DNA from: CALDTK01 sp965215215 | GTDB lineage: Bacteria; Bacteroidota; Bacteroidia; Chitinophagales; Saprospiraceae | Direction of reading: 5' to 3' | NCBI GenBank assembly: GCA_965215215.1 | Contig: OZ244043.1 | Span: forward strand, 1,364,001-1,428,000 | DNA: 64,000 nucleotides | Part shown: positions 29,801 to 38,600 of the stretch, piece after piece | Position numbering within the stretch: position 1 is the first letter of the stretch | Layout: each line of letters begins with the position of its first letter | Translations under genes and position numbers: made by a program | The notes under the pieces: generated by a model | The model's input: only the letters and a program-made list of their open reading frames with translations | Database searches by the model: none | Told to the model about the DNA's origin: nothing

Positions 29801-32557
29801 CCGAATGGCCCCCGTTCCCTCATCCGCGCACGCGGGAGAAATGGACTGCGCGCTCACGGCAAAACCGGTACAGCCGTCGTCGCCCACGGTGATGCTATCC
29901 AGCACGCTACAGCCGCGCCGATCCGTCACGACCGCGGCGTAGGTGCCCGCGCGCAAACCCGCACGGGCGTACGCCCCATCCTCGCCGATCTCGAGCTCCT
30001 GCTCGTTCAGCGTGAAGCTGTACCCGCCCCAACCCCCGCGAGGGCGCAGGGAGATGCTGCCGGAGCTCGGCTGCTCACACGAGGCCGGTTCCACGGTAGC
30101 CGCGATCCCGAGACGCTGCTCGGAGCGTACGATGGTAGCGAAGAGTGTAGTGTCCGAGCCGGCCGCATCGGTGACCAGAACGCGGTAGTCGCCGGCCGGT
30201 CCCACCAAACGAGATCCGTTGCTCAGCTCGGTCCCGTCTCCGTCTACCCGACGCCAGCCGTAACGGTACCCCGGGATTCCGCCGCCGATCTGTACGCTCA
30301 CCACGCCGTCGCGGTCGTCGAAGCAGCGTACGGAGCCGTCGGCAACCTCGGCGCTGAGCGGCGGCGGGGGCACCACGCTGTAGCTCGCGTCTTTCGTGCA
30401 ACCGTTAGCGTCGGTGACGCGGACCGTGTACGTGTAGTTGTTGCGCCGTACCGAGGACACCACCCGGACCGGACCGTCGCGCTCGCTCCCTAGCCACCGA
30501 AAGCGAAGGGTCCCGGTACCGCCGAACGCAGTGGCCGTAAGCGTGGTAAGTCCCGGGTTCCCCGAGCCGCGGACCGCGGTAATCTCGATCCCGATGGTAT
30601 CGGGTCGCGAAAAGCTCCTGCTCGCACTCGCGGAGCAGCCCCTTGCGTCCGTGACGGTCGCGGTGTAGGTGCCCGTGTTTAGCCGAGTCGCTACGGACGT
30701 ATCGAGGTCCGATCGGTGGCTCCAAGTGTAGCTGTATGGCTGCGTGCCCCCAACTGCGGTTACCTCGATTCGTCCGTCCGGAGCGCCCGCGCCGCAGAGC
30801 AGTCCGGACCTCGCCGCGCTAGCCTCGAGCAACGCGGGTTCCGTGATCGTAAACGTCCGCCGATCCGTACATCCCGAATCGTCGACAACGTCGACGGTGT
30901 AGGATCCAGCCACCAGACCTTGTCGCGTCGGCCCGGTAGCCCCATCCTGCCAGGTGTAGGTGTAAGGCTCCACGCCGCCGGTCGCCTCCGCGCGGATACC
31001 CCCGTCGCTGTCGCTAAAACAAGACAGCCGGTCGGTGAACGTGGAGGAAGCAAGGGTGACCACGCAGGGTCTCGAAGTGACTTCCGAGGTACAGGAGCTA
31101 CCGCAGCCGTTGGCACCAACCAGTCGAAGGGTGTAAGCCCCAACGGGTAGGCCCCTCGCGACGTACGTTGTGTTGAACTCCTCGTCGGCAACCGTCCCAA
31201 TTTCTTCGCCATCGAGTAAGACGGTGAGCGGACGTGCGCCGCCCTGGATCTCGATTCGGATCGATCCGTCCCTTCCCGTAGGACCGGTAGTCTGCACGGC
31301 GGTACACGCCAGGCGAGGGGTCGGTAGCGTACCTAACGTAATCGTGCGAGCCACCGAACAGCCGTTTTCAGTTCGCGCAGTTACGGTGTGTTCGCCGGTG
31401 GTGAGGTTGCGGCGCACCGAACTCGTATCTCCGTCGTCCCAGGTGTAGGTAATCGGGAAACCACACGCGTCCCGCCTGGCGAGTGTCGCCTGTCCGTTCG
31501 AACCGCCTACGCAGGGGTTGCGGGTGGTGAGTACTTCGATCGCGAAGTTGCGGCAGTAATCCGCACCGACCGAAACGGATCTGCGGTACTCACAGCCCTC
31601 CTCGTCGACGAGGGTGAAGTTGTAACTGCCGGCCCGTAGGCCTCCCAGTGCGTACGTGTTGTCGCTTCGCAGCGTAACCGGCTCATCGCCTAAGAGTAGG
31701 GTGTACCCACCCCAACCACCTCGTGCAGTAACGAGTAAGCTACCGTCGGCTAGAGTCCTCGAGGCTGACCCATCGCAGGTGGCAGAGACAGTTGACATAC
31801 TCAGACCTAGTGGCTCGGCCGGGCCGGATAGCGTAATATCTCGTGTGACGGTAGTACCCTCAGCATCTGTCACGGCGGTTTGATAAGTCCCCGGCGCTAA
31901 ATCCTCCACCAGCTCTCCGACCGGTTCGCCGTTTAGGCTGTACGTGTAGGGCTTAGTCCCTCTGGTGGGAATGAATCGGATGGAGCCGCTATTCCTCGCG
32001 GCTGCTGAGTTTGCGGACGACTCGCCAACGAGACTACTGTTACCATCATTCGGAAGGATTCCCGTTGCCCCAAAAGGAATGGCTCGTATAGCCTGGCCAC
32101 CGAAGTAACACGGTATATTCGATATTTCGTGGCTTACTCTCAGGGGATCGTAACATCCGGAATTAAGCGTAGCGGAAGCGGTGCAAGAGCCAGCCTTAAC
32201 TCTTACGGAATACGCCGTACAGTTAGGGGCATTGATGTTAAACTCACTACCATCAGAGTTAATCCTACCGCCCTCAGGATCGAACCATTGGTAACTTACT
32301 GCTTCCCCGCCTGAATTAGAGACAGTAGCTCGAATGGTAACGTATTGAGGGTCGTTGAACGTAATCTTCCGAACGGAGACTCTAAGATTACAGCCTGGAT
32401 CATCTGCCGCCTCTATACTTCCCCGTACACTTTGAGCCCCTACAGAAATGGCTGCGGTCGCGCAGATAGTCCAAACCAACAGACAAACACGCCACCGAAC
32501 CGGAGAACAGCAAAAAGCAAAAAATTTCAAAAAGGGTAGCTTTATGTTGTTCATCAA
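23810..32557 (-). CDS. Giant SprB-repeat adhesin, T9SS cargo
   Basis: 2,915 residues. Signal peptide to about residue 42, then a long array of SprB-type repeats of ~75-90 residues marked by Y-x-W-x-D-G and L-x-x-G-x-Y-x-V-x-V-x-D-x-x-G-C. Ends in a type A T9SS sorting domain (LYPNPHNGQFTVDVEL ... RVLRHLRF). SprB proteins of Flavobacterium travel along the surface and drive gliding. The N-terminal two thirds contain a higher-order repeat of ~561 residues (1,683 bp): passages at about 28,160-28,340 and 29,845-30,030 are nearly identical, with a more diverged third copy near 31,540-31,720. Four motif copies are embedded (24811, 26675, 26961, 27554). No sprF-like gene adjoins it. Confidence 0.92.
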   Translation of the reverse strand: MMNNIKLPFLKFFAFCCSPVRWRVCLLVWTICATAAISVGAQSVRGSIEAADDPGCNLRVSVRKITFNDPQYVTIRATVSNSGGEAVSYQWFDPEGGRINSDGSEFNINAPNCTAYSVRVKAGSCTASATLNSGCYDPLRVSHEISNIPCYFGGQAIRAIPFGATGILPNDGNSSLVGESSANSAAARNSGSIRFIPTRGTKPYTYSLNGEPVGELVEDLAPGTYQTAVTDAEGTTVTRDITLSGPAEPLGLSMSTVSATCDGSASRTLADGSLLVTARGGWGGYTLLLGDEPVTLRSDNTYALGGLRAGSYNFTLVDEEGCEYRRSVSVGADYCRNFAIEVLTTRNPCVGGSNGQATLARRDACGFPITYTWDDGDTSSVRRNLTTGEHTVTARTENGCSVARTITLGTLPTPRLACTAVQTTGPTGRDGSIRIEIQGGARPLTVLLDGEEIGTVADEEFNTTYVARGLPVGAYTLRLVGANGCGSSCTSEVTSRPCVVTLASSTFTDRLSCFSDSDGGIRAEATGGVEPYTYTWQDGATGPTRQGLVAGSYTVDVVDDSGCTDRRTFTITEPALLEASAARSGLLCGAGAPDGRIEVTAVGGTQPYSYTWSHRSDLDTSVATRLNTGTYTATVTDARGCSASASRSFSRPDTIGIEITAVRGSGNPGLTTLTATAFGGTGTLRFRWLGSERDGPVRVVSSVRRNNYTYTVRVTDANGCTKDASYSVVPPPPLSAEVADGSVRCFDDRDGVVSVQIGGGIPGYRYGWRRVDGDGTELSNGSRLVGPAGDYRVLVTDAAGSDTTLFATIVRSEQRLGIAATVEPASCEQPSSGSISLRPRGGWGGYSFTLNEQELEIGEDGAYARAGLRAGTYAAVVTDRRGCSVLDSITVGDDGCTGFAVSAQSISPACADEGTGAIRLPANDICGDSILYVWADGGERGRSRTGLVAGSYIVTARRSSNPACAVRDTFVVPRAPAVSLVCEPTQTTGPTASDGTVTLTIGGPEGEYRLLLDGELLTTTEGREYTLRNLATGTYRFTAVGPAGCQSSCSAEVTQRPCSVSLDSSAYTERLACFGDDNGFIRVEARGGVEPYIYSWQDGSTDPVRNNLGAGIYVADVIDASGCTNQRTFTITEPTLLEATLESSGLRCGGGAPDGRIEVAAQGGSQPYRYRWSHRTDLDTAVATGLRAGDYTVTVTDANDCSVTLGASFAQLDTIAIAITAVRNPDAPRLTTLTATATGGTGELTFRWLESEREGPTNVVSSLRRTDYTYTVRVTDANGCAAEASYDVTPPPPFTAEVTDGGVRCYDDRDGEASVVIGGGIPAYTYAWRPVDGDGAELSTGPRLVGPAGEYRVLVTDAAGSDTTLFAAIVRPDQRLGLETTVQPASCEVPTSGSISLRPRGGWGGYRFTLNEQELEVDDEGNYAREGLRAGTYAAVVTDERGCSVLDSITVGNDGCTGFAVSALSIAPACADDASGVIELPATDVCGDSIIYFWDDAPNAGRLRTGLAARSYTVTAARSSNSSCTVRDTFAVPQAPAVTLVCEPTETAGPTATDGAVTLRIDGPAGTYRLFFDGDSLAATENREYIVRGLAAGTYTFTAIGPAGCRATCTAEVTARPCALDVDASVASPAVSCVGETDGFIRTAANNGVGELTFAWADSSAAVPFRENLSPGAYTVTVSDAVGCEVTRTFDIGEPDTLRADIVARIDSTNFTTTLRAVVAGGTPGFTYAWSGGRSGASIEVPFGRAARYVLTVTDSSGCTASARYDYLPDGELRLTLEAKDLSCFGADDGRVVATPRGGIPPYTYVWNGAAEATSDSLLTQLAPGTYTLSLFDGVGESVSAEAQVRGPETQLILDIQTTPAACAKTGPTGTLTLTVDGGWGAPLVTVNGSAVELDGGQFMLTDQSPGEYRVELVDRQGQGCEIARTVAIVPESCEAFTVSPTEIFRPCPGERTGGARFSASDDCGLPITYTWPDGRDTAARRDLPAGTYLVTATNSERCTYELRVDVVAAEPVVLTCSAEEATGPYSSDGVVTLDLSGGVGPFEVWRDSVLVTTVESGSYRDGARAVGTYTYEVRAANGCTTSCVSTVESCAQPFAELPLRVSTEPQGCAGPGGVVRVSGDDVAAYEYSLDTARTWTSNAELSDLPPGAYQLAVRSRRNPVCVFYTTTLTVAPDYARTVRVTEQTDPTTCAVNDGRISVEVPTAAMHLLLSLDGGTATSGSTLYEDLPAGRYRVTAEDTVSGCSKSFDLLLATPAAARIDAVATVASTDCFEPNGAIALTTAGATATTRYRIDGGAWQTASRFTDLAPGRYTVELRDSVSGCAFVWGESISLTGVPSVAAPRIRATDPSTCRAEDGAITLTGNLNGAVALETSFDGGASWSTNTQLTELPIGNYRLGIRTAGEAAGLCVRYDTVRLVDGFRPQVDSVVATDPWDCAIGAGTVRVNGATPGQLFSVDDGASWSATGSFGKLAAGNYQVLVAPRDTACPRPLRSLTLTERPAPPLTVDYQVADALDCEAETGEITVRNPEASVSYTLAGATGTSGAWANLSPGTFTLIAQDGAISCRVDTTRVEVSGLPALTLKLEDSRRPSCYAESDGFARLSAGGGDGSYSYALRDSIVGAEVSGLPAGLHEVIVIDGRGCSTGAVVDLPEVAQLARIDSFVEDLDRCGLRTASYDLSAYADSLALTWRRPDGTRVSGPLFETAVAGPHVLNVTAPDGCSFDKPFDVVLADVDAPALDVLAAETYAMGTGGFYLFEISDVAPDALVWTVDDPRVSIVAEDAISLQLEFSEPGEYTVEIGATFGDCDASVVRKVRVVDEPILEDDIVVGSIIQEMALYPNPHNGQFTVDVELNSAKPVYLEVINLDTRATVATRQLQGAKKYAGIRFELNDAGRAGRYLLVARTGSSVRVLRHLRF
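27554..27568 (+). repeat. GTTTT/GNAA motif copy with CCC/GGG stem
   Basis: GTTTTCCCGGAAGGG: stem CCC/GGG around loop GGAA, inside the SprB-like gene. With the CCC/GGG copy at 39308-39322 it shows that stem identity is free as long as pairing is kept. Confidence 0.75.
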
Positions 32558-32802
32558 GCAGGTTTCGCGGGGGCAAGCACTTCAAATGTAGCCGATCATC
32601 GTTGTCTCATCGTTCATAGATAGATCTGTAATTACCAAAATTGCCTACTGAAGTCACTCACACGATGGAGTAACTAAAGCAATTTATGCGCATACGTATC
32701 AGTAGATACCTCATTGCCGCATTGTAAGTAGCTGTCAGTTTGTATCATATATATTTATTATTAAACTATACGAATAGAGGCGTTTCAATCCCACATTGAG
32801 AA

Positions 32803-32839
32803 CTACCCTAAAAAAGGGCTACTCCTTTTAGGGTAGCCC
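32803..32839 (-). promoter_or_regulatory. Possible attenuator: two mutually exclusive hairpins, one a minus-strand terminator
   Basis: On the minus strand GGGCTAC, a 10-base loop, GTAGCCC and six T form a terminator (32810-32839). An alternative 11-bp hairpin CTACCCTAAAA / TTTTAGGGTAG (32803-32813 with 32826-32836) uses part of the same bases. It lies about 250 bp upstream of the SprB-like start, so it could attenuate that gene. It could also merely isolate the two divergent units. Confidence 0.45.
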
Positions 32840-33084
32840 AATTCTTCGCGCTTCGCCGCGTACCGTTGATTTGGTAGAAGTAGTACCTGAAAATTGATAA
32901 AACTGAAGCCATATGTACAACTAATAGTATCTATAATGTCCTATCCGGAACTATGCTTACACATAAAAGTTCTTTGTATGTATGATATTTTTCAATTAAT
33001 TACTAGTTCTTACCTCCTTCGATGCATCTACTCCTTTCATACTAAATCAATCGATATACCCTATTTACAGCCTTAAAGAGAAGC

Positions 33085-33092
33085 TAAGTTTG
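33085..33092 (+). promoter_or_regulatory. Bacteroidota -7-type promoter element
   Basis: TAAGTTTG fits the TAnnTTTG consensus of the Bacteroidota housekeeping sigma factor. It sits only 5 bp before the TTG start of the barrel gene, so transcription would begin near or at the start codon. Either the transcript is almost leaderless or the real start is further downstream. Confidence 0.4.
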
Positions 33093-33097
33093 GGGCC

Positions 33098-34906
33098 TTG
33101 ACCTGTCTTCCTCTCCACCGAAAGATTGCACTCATCAGTCTACTGTTCCTCTCCGCATTCGGCGGCGTGCGGGCTCAAGACCTCGAGCAAGTCACCTCCA
33201 GCGTAAGCGAGCGCCTCCGGAGCGGCGAGATCCTCCGTGTGAGCGGCCAGGCGAACGCCAACGCCGGCCTCAACTATTTCTCCTCTACCCAGGGCGCCGA
33301 GCGCCGACGCGCGCCCTACACCTGGGGCGCCACGGCGGGCATCAACTTCGACGTGCTCGGCATCCAGGCGCCGTTCTCGATGGCCGTCTCGAGCCGGGAC
33401 ACGCGCTACAACCTACCGAGCTACGCCTTCGTCGGACTCAGTCCGAGCTACCGCTGGGCGACCGCCCACCTCGGCGACCGCACCCTGCGCTTCAGTCCCT
33501 ACAGCCTCTCCGACGTCAACTTCCGCGGCGCCGGCGTCGAGCTCACCCCCGGCAAGTGGTACGTCGGGGCCATGTACGGGAAGCTCCGCTCCGAACGCCT
33601 CGAGGACGCCGGCGCGATCCAGTCCGGACTCACGACCGAAACTTACCGACGCACCGGTCAGGGACTCAAAGTCGGTTTCGCCCCGGGCGAAAGCTCGGAG
33701 TTCAGCGTCTCGTACTTCGGGAGCGCCGATAAAGCCAAAGGCACCGGCGAGGTACCCCTCGCCGCCGATACCTCGGGGGTCTCGCCCGAGCGCAACGCCG
33801 TACTCACCTTCAGCGCGAACCAGCGGCTCAGCGACCTCGTCTCGGTCGAGGCCGAAGTAGCACGCTCCGTCCTCACCCGCGACGATCGCGCCCTGCCCCT
33901 GCCCGACGCGGGCGCCGGACTGAGTTTGCTCGGACTCATCGGCACCCCGACCACCACCACCGCCGGCGCCAACGCCCTCTCGGCGGCCGTCAACTTCACG
34001 CCCGCCTTCGCGCAGTTTCAGTTTAAGTACGAGCGGGTCGACCCCGAGTACCGCACCCACGGCTCGCTGTTCTTCCTCAACGACTTCGAGAACCTGACCG
34101 CCGGAGTCACCGCGCCGATCCTGAAGGGTCGACTCAACGTGGGCGTGAACGGCGGACTCCAACGCAACGACCTGCGCGACGACCAGGCCGCGGCCCTGCG
34201 GCGCGTCATCGGCGCTGTAAACCTCTCTTTCGCCTGGAGCGAGACGGTCACCTCCAGCCTGGGGGCCTCCAACTTCTCGACCACCAACCGCTACCGCACC
34301 TTCGACCCGCGGCGACCGGGGGTCGACAGCATCGTGCTCGCGCAAACGCAGCTCAGCCTCAATGCCTCCCACGCCGTCATCGTCGATCCGGCCGGCACGC
34401 AGAGCGTCGTCGTTTCCGGCAGCTACCAGCGGGCAAACCTCATTCGCGACAGCGAGGTCGACGCCGCCCAGGGTACCAACTTCATCCTCGGCACCGTCAA
34501 CTATTCGCTCCGCCCGGACGGCAGTCCGCACTCCTGGACGGCCGGCCTGCTCGCCAACCGCAACGCCGTGGCCGAGTCGATCACCACGCTCGCCTTCGGC
34601 CCGTCCGTTGGGTATGGCCTCAGTTTCGCTGAGGAAGCGGGGACGTTCGGCGCCCAGGCTACCTACAACCTCACCCGTGTCTCCCAGGCGGGGGTACCGA
34701 ATGTCCCCGCTTCCACCACCACCGGCAGCCTCACGAGCGTGAGCCTCAACAGTGGCTACCGCATCACCGAATCCCAGCGCCTCAACCTCTCCGCCAGCTT
34801 CGTGCTCGCCGGTGGCGGCTCCGATACGCAGGCTACCCGCCCCGGCTACTCCGATGTCCAGGTTCAGCTCGGCTACGGCTTCACCTTCCAACCCAAAGCA
34901 CGATGA
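33098..34906 (+). CDS. Outer-membrane beta-barrel protein, first gene of toxin operon
   Basis: 602 residues from a TTG start (no ATG precedes the signal peptide IALISLLFLSAFGGVRAQ). The mature protein is a succession of short amphipathic beta-strands separated by polar turns, ending YGFTFQPKAR; most likely a large outer-membrane barrel. It overlaps the next gene by 4 bp (ATGA) and opens a five-gene run that ends with the giant toxin gene, so it may anchor or export the later products (inference). No named family recognised. Confidence 0.75.
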   Translation: MTCLPLHRKIALISLLFLSAFGGVRAQDLEQVTSSVSERLRSGEILRVSGQANANAGLNYFSSTQGAERRRAPYTWGATAGINFDVLGIQAPFSMAVSSRDTRYNLPSYAFVGLSPSYRWATAHLGDRTLRFSPYSLSDVNFRGAGVELTPGKWYVGAMYGKLRSERLEDAGAIQSGLTTETYRRTGQGLKVGFAPGESSEFSVSYFGSADKAKGTGEVPLAADTSGVSPERNAVLTFSANQRLSDLVSVEAEVARSVLTRDDRALPLPDAGAGLSLLGLIGTPTTTTAGANALSAAVNFTPAFAQFQFKYERVDPEYRTHGSLFFLNDFENLTAGVTAPILKGRLNVGVNGGLQRNDLRDDQAAALRRVIGAVNLSFAWSETVTSSLGASNFSTTNRYRTFDPRRPGVDSIVLAQTQLSLNASHAVIVDPAGTQSVVVSGSYQRANLIRDSEVDAAQGTNFILGTVNYSLRPDGSPHSWTAGLLANRNAVAESITTLAFGPSVGYGLSFAEEAGTFGAQATYNLTRVSQAGVPNVPASTTTGSLTSVSLNSGYRITESQRLNLSASFVLAGGGSDTQATRPGYSDVQVQLGYGFTFQPKAR

Positions 34907-35664
34907 TCGTCTTCCACCTCCCGGGCCACTTACGCCTCGGGGTCAGGCGGTGGATAGCGGCCTGCGCGTCGCTGCTCCTCTGTCTTTCCCCCACGCTCGG
35001 TCCGGCCCTCGCCGCCCAGGTCGACGTCGAGCTCGCCCGCCTTCTCTCCTCCGAAGACCCGGAGGTCTGGGATCGCGCCGTCGCCTACCTCAGCGAGCAG
35101 CCCGTCGCCCGTTTTAGCGGAAGCGATAAGATGCGTTTGGGTCAGGCGCTTGCGCAAAAACAAGTCGCCAACTTCCCGGAGCTCATCCGGATCGCCGGGG
35201 CGGTCGGCGACCTCGAACTGCTCGAGGCCGTCTCGCCCGAGGCGCGCGCGATCGCGGGTATCCGGCAGGAGATCTCGCTCGCGAAGGTGCGGGCCGGCTC
35301 GGAGGAGCGCACCGAAAATCTACTCAAGAACCTAGATGGCCTAGAGATCGACGATGACTACGTCGACTACCTCCTCCCCGACCTGATTTACACTCGCTCC
35401 CGCCCCGTATTCGACTACCTCTGGCAGCGGACCGTGGTGCCCAACAACGCTTGCACCCCGCTCGACTCCGAGAGTAGTGCCGCCATCGACTGCGCCTACC
35501 GCATGGTCGAGGCCCTCGGCCGGGCGACCGAGGGCTTTCCGGTGCCGCTCGACTTCGAGGGCCTCCTCGACACCGACGACTACCCCGCCGCCCTCCAGCG
35601 GATCCGCCGCTGGTACAGCGCGCACGCCGACACCTACGTCATCGACCGAACTGAAATAAACTGA
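34903..35664 (+). CDS. Exported small helical protein, second gene of toxin operon
   Basis: 253 residues. Signal peptide (CASLLLCLSPTLGPALAAQ), then a mostly helical domain with regular Leu/Ala pattern (ELARLLSSEDPEVWDRAVAY) reminiscent of HEAT-type repeats, and a C-terminal part with two Cys. Its start overlaps the barrel gene and its TGA overlaps the next ATG (TGATG). Two motif copies lie 23 bp apart in opposite orientation (35111-35124 and 35148-35161). Function unknown; probably an accessory factor. Confidence 0.7.
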   Translation: MIVFHLPGHLRLGVRRWIAACASLLLCLSPTLGPALAAQVDVELARLLSSEDPEVWDRAVAYLSEQPVARFSGSDKMRLGQALAQKQVANFPELIRIAGAVGDLELLEAVSPEARAIAGIRQEISLAKVRAGSEERTENLLKNLDGLEIDDDYVDYLLPDLIYTRSRPVFDYLWQRTVVPNNACTPLDSESSAAIDCAYRMVEALGRATEGFPVPLDFEGLLDTDDYPAALQRIRRWYSAHADTYVIDRTEIN

Positions 35665-38600
35665 TGCGCGCTACGACCCGACACGCTTTCCTCGTAGCGC
35701 TGCTGCTGACCCTCGGGCTGCCCGCCCTATGTTTTGCCGGAAGGCTGACGACGACTCCGGAGCTCGACTCGCTGAGTGAGGCACCTCTCGGTGACGAGGC
35801 GGAACTGAGTGGCGCGGCGCTGGCCGAATGGCTGGCGGGGGACCGCTCGGCGGCCGAGGAGCTGGCGCTGACGACGAGCTTCGCGGCGGCGACTTCGTTG
35901 ACGACCGCCGGGGGCGAGGACCCGCTCGGTCGGCTCGGCGAACTCGACGCCGCCCTGCAGCTCAAGGCTGACTCGGCGCACGCCAAGATCGAGCGCCTGC
36001 GCGAGAAAATTCCACTCGGCGACAACCTCGCGGTCGGCGAACTGGACATCGACAACCTCGCCGCCGCCCTCCCGCTCGGTTGGCGCCAGTACATCGGCGA
36101 CGAGGACGACGACGGCCAGCGCATCGAGGCCGCCCTCGCGATCACGGAAGGGCGACTCAAAGCCACGCACGCCGAGGTGGACCTCGTGCTGGAGCTCAAG
36201 TTCCCGGATTCGGAGGAGCAGCCGATCTTTTTCGCCGACGGCATCCCGTGGTCGCGCGAGGGCGGTTTCCAGGGGGAGGTCACCCTCGAGCTGCTCGGCG
36301 ACTGGGGCATCGACATCGCGAAGGCCGACGACGGGAGCTCGCGGGCGCGACTCGTGCTGAAGGCCGGGAGCGGTACGCCCGAATCGCGCGCCCGAGGCGA
36401 CGGCACCTACGTAACCGTGGACTGCAACCGCGTGGTGGCGGCGGGACTCTCGGCAGAACTCCACCTGGCGCGCGAGTGGGTGATCCCGGTGATCGGCGGG
36501 GAGGTGAAAGACGGTCCGAACGATCGGCAGCGCGTGATGACGACGCTCGACTTCAACCTCGATAAGAACGGCCTATTCGCGTCGACGACGTTCGCGCAGC
36601 CCTTCGTCTTTCCGAAGAAGCGCGACGTACAATTCTCGGTCGGTGAGGTGACGGTCGACTTCTCGAGCGCGGTCAACTCGCCGAGCATGCGGGTGCCGGA
36701 AGGGTATAAGAGTCCGCACCGCTCGGGTAAAGATCGGATGGCGGCCACCTGGGAGGGGATTTTCATCCAGGGCGTCAAGATTCAGCTCGATAAAGATCTA
36801 CAATCGGATACCCGCGAATTCGCCGGTGGGGCCGAGACAATCATAATTGACGAGACCGGGTTTACAGCTGATATTTCGGTAGAGAATATCCTGCCGCTCG
36901 GCGAGAAGAGTATCGGTAACTGGGCGTTTTCGGTGGATAAGGTCGGGTTGCGGATCGTGCACTCGACGTTCGAGGCGGCGAGCATCGATGGCCTAGTAGA
37001 GGTCCCGTTACTAACGAAGAAGTCGAACAGCTGCGAGAAGAGCGATTACGACGGCCCACCGCGGCGGGAGGATTGCCTGGGGTATGGCGGAATGATTGGG
37101 AATGAGGGCTTCGCGTTTACGCTCACGCTCAACGACGATTACTGTATTCCGGCTTGGCAGGCGGATGCGGTGACGCTTGATAAGGGCTCACAGATTAAGC
37201 TGGGGAAGGATAAAGATGGACTGTACGCCGGAGCGATGCTACACGGAGGTTTGTCCATAAACCAGCGGAATAAGAACGGTAAAGCGACGATCGACGTCGA
37301 GGGGGTAACCTTCGAGACCCTCGTGATGAGTAGCCGCAAGCCCTACTTCTCGCCGGGGAACTGGAGGTTCCCAAAATTTGAGGCGGAGCTCGCCGGGTTT
37401 AAAGTCACGTTTAGCGATATCCGGGTGCAGAGCGCCGAGGATTTGCAGAAGCAAAAACTCGAATCGCGACTCTCCTTTCGCTGCTCCGTGGCCGCGGACA
37501 CGGGGATGAACTTCGACGCGACCGGTGGCCTCGCGCTGCTCGCGGAAGCCGATCTCGGTAGCAAAAACATGCGCTGGAAGTACAAGCGCCTGTTGGTAGA
37601 GAGCTTCGAGATCAACGCTTCCACGCCCGCCTTCTCGTTCGAAGGAAAGCTCGGGCTTTACGGTCAGGAAGAGGAGGATCCGGTGTGGGGCAAAGGGTTT
37701 TACGGGAGTATCAAATTGAAACTGACCGTCCTCAAAGGCGGTGAAGAGGGTCAGGCTGGGTTTGGCGCGGTAGCTCAGTTTGGCAGCAAGACCGTCGGAG
37801 GTAGTACCGCCGCCGCCCCACCCGACACGCGTACGGAAAAACAAAAATATAAGGATAGGCGCAGGGGCGTTGACCGAGGCAGGCAGACCGAAGGAACGGG
37901 CGTAGGGGAAGTCAGGAGGTATTTTCTGATCGACGTGATGGCGTACGTCGGCCCGCTCCACATCCCCGTGCTGCCCGGACTAGAGCTGTTCGCCGTCGGC
38001 GGCGGGGCGTACAAAAACATGAATCCCTCCTCAGCCTTCCTCGACCTAAGCGAAGGCGGCGACGGAAGCTTGGCGAGCGTCGAGGGCGAGCGCCCGCTCG
38101 ATGTATTCGCGGACGGGAGCAATCCGCCCTTTCTCGGGACCACGCTTACCGGCAAGCGGTACGAGGTAATTCCCGATGGCCGGTACGGATTCTATCTCCA
38201 GCTCATCCTCGTTTCCGCCGGAAAGGACGCGGTTACGATCGGAGGTACGCTAGAGTTCACCATCGTCCCTAAAGAGAGCTTCACGGCCAGCATCACCGCA
38301 TCGGTCGAATTCATGCGGGAGCCCGATCCGAAGTCCAAGTTGGCGAGCGGGGGTATCGTCGCTTACGCGGAGATAGAACTGATAAAAGACCGGCAGGGAG
38401 TCCGCTTTAAAGCCACCAGCGCCGCGTACGTCGATATCCGCGATCAGATCCAGGGTACGGCAATCGAGAGGTCTACCGTACGGCAAGATTACGTGCGTGC
38501 AACTGGCTACGCCGGCAAGCTGAGCATCTACATCTCGAAGGATGACTGGTGGTTCTTCGTCGGCAAGCCCAACACGCCAATCTCCGTTAGCGCGCGCGGA

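Larger units (their letters stand above)
32558..33097. other. 540-bp divergent regulatory region
   Basis: AT-rich gap between the start of the SprB-like gene (minus) and the start of the toxin-delivery operon (plus). It holds a hairpin set at 32803-32839 and a promoter-like TAAGTTTG at 33085-33092. No gene is seen. Confidence 0.5.

Noticed and set aside
33413..34891. 492-codon open frame on the minus strand, antisense to the barrel gene
   Set aside because: Gly/Glu/Val/Arg-biased composition without any motif; it is the expected shadow of a GC-rich gene, and the plus-strand frame has a signal peptide and beta-barrel pattern.
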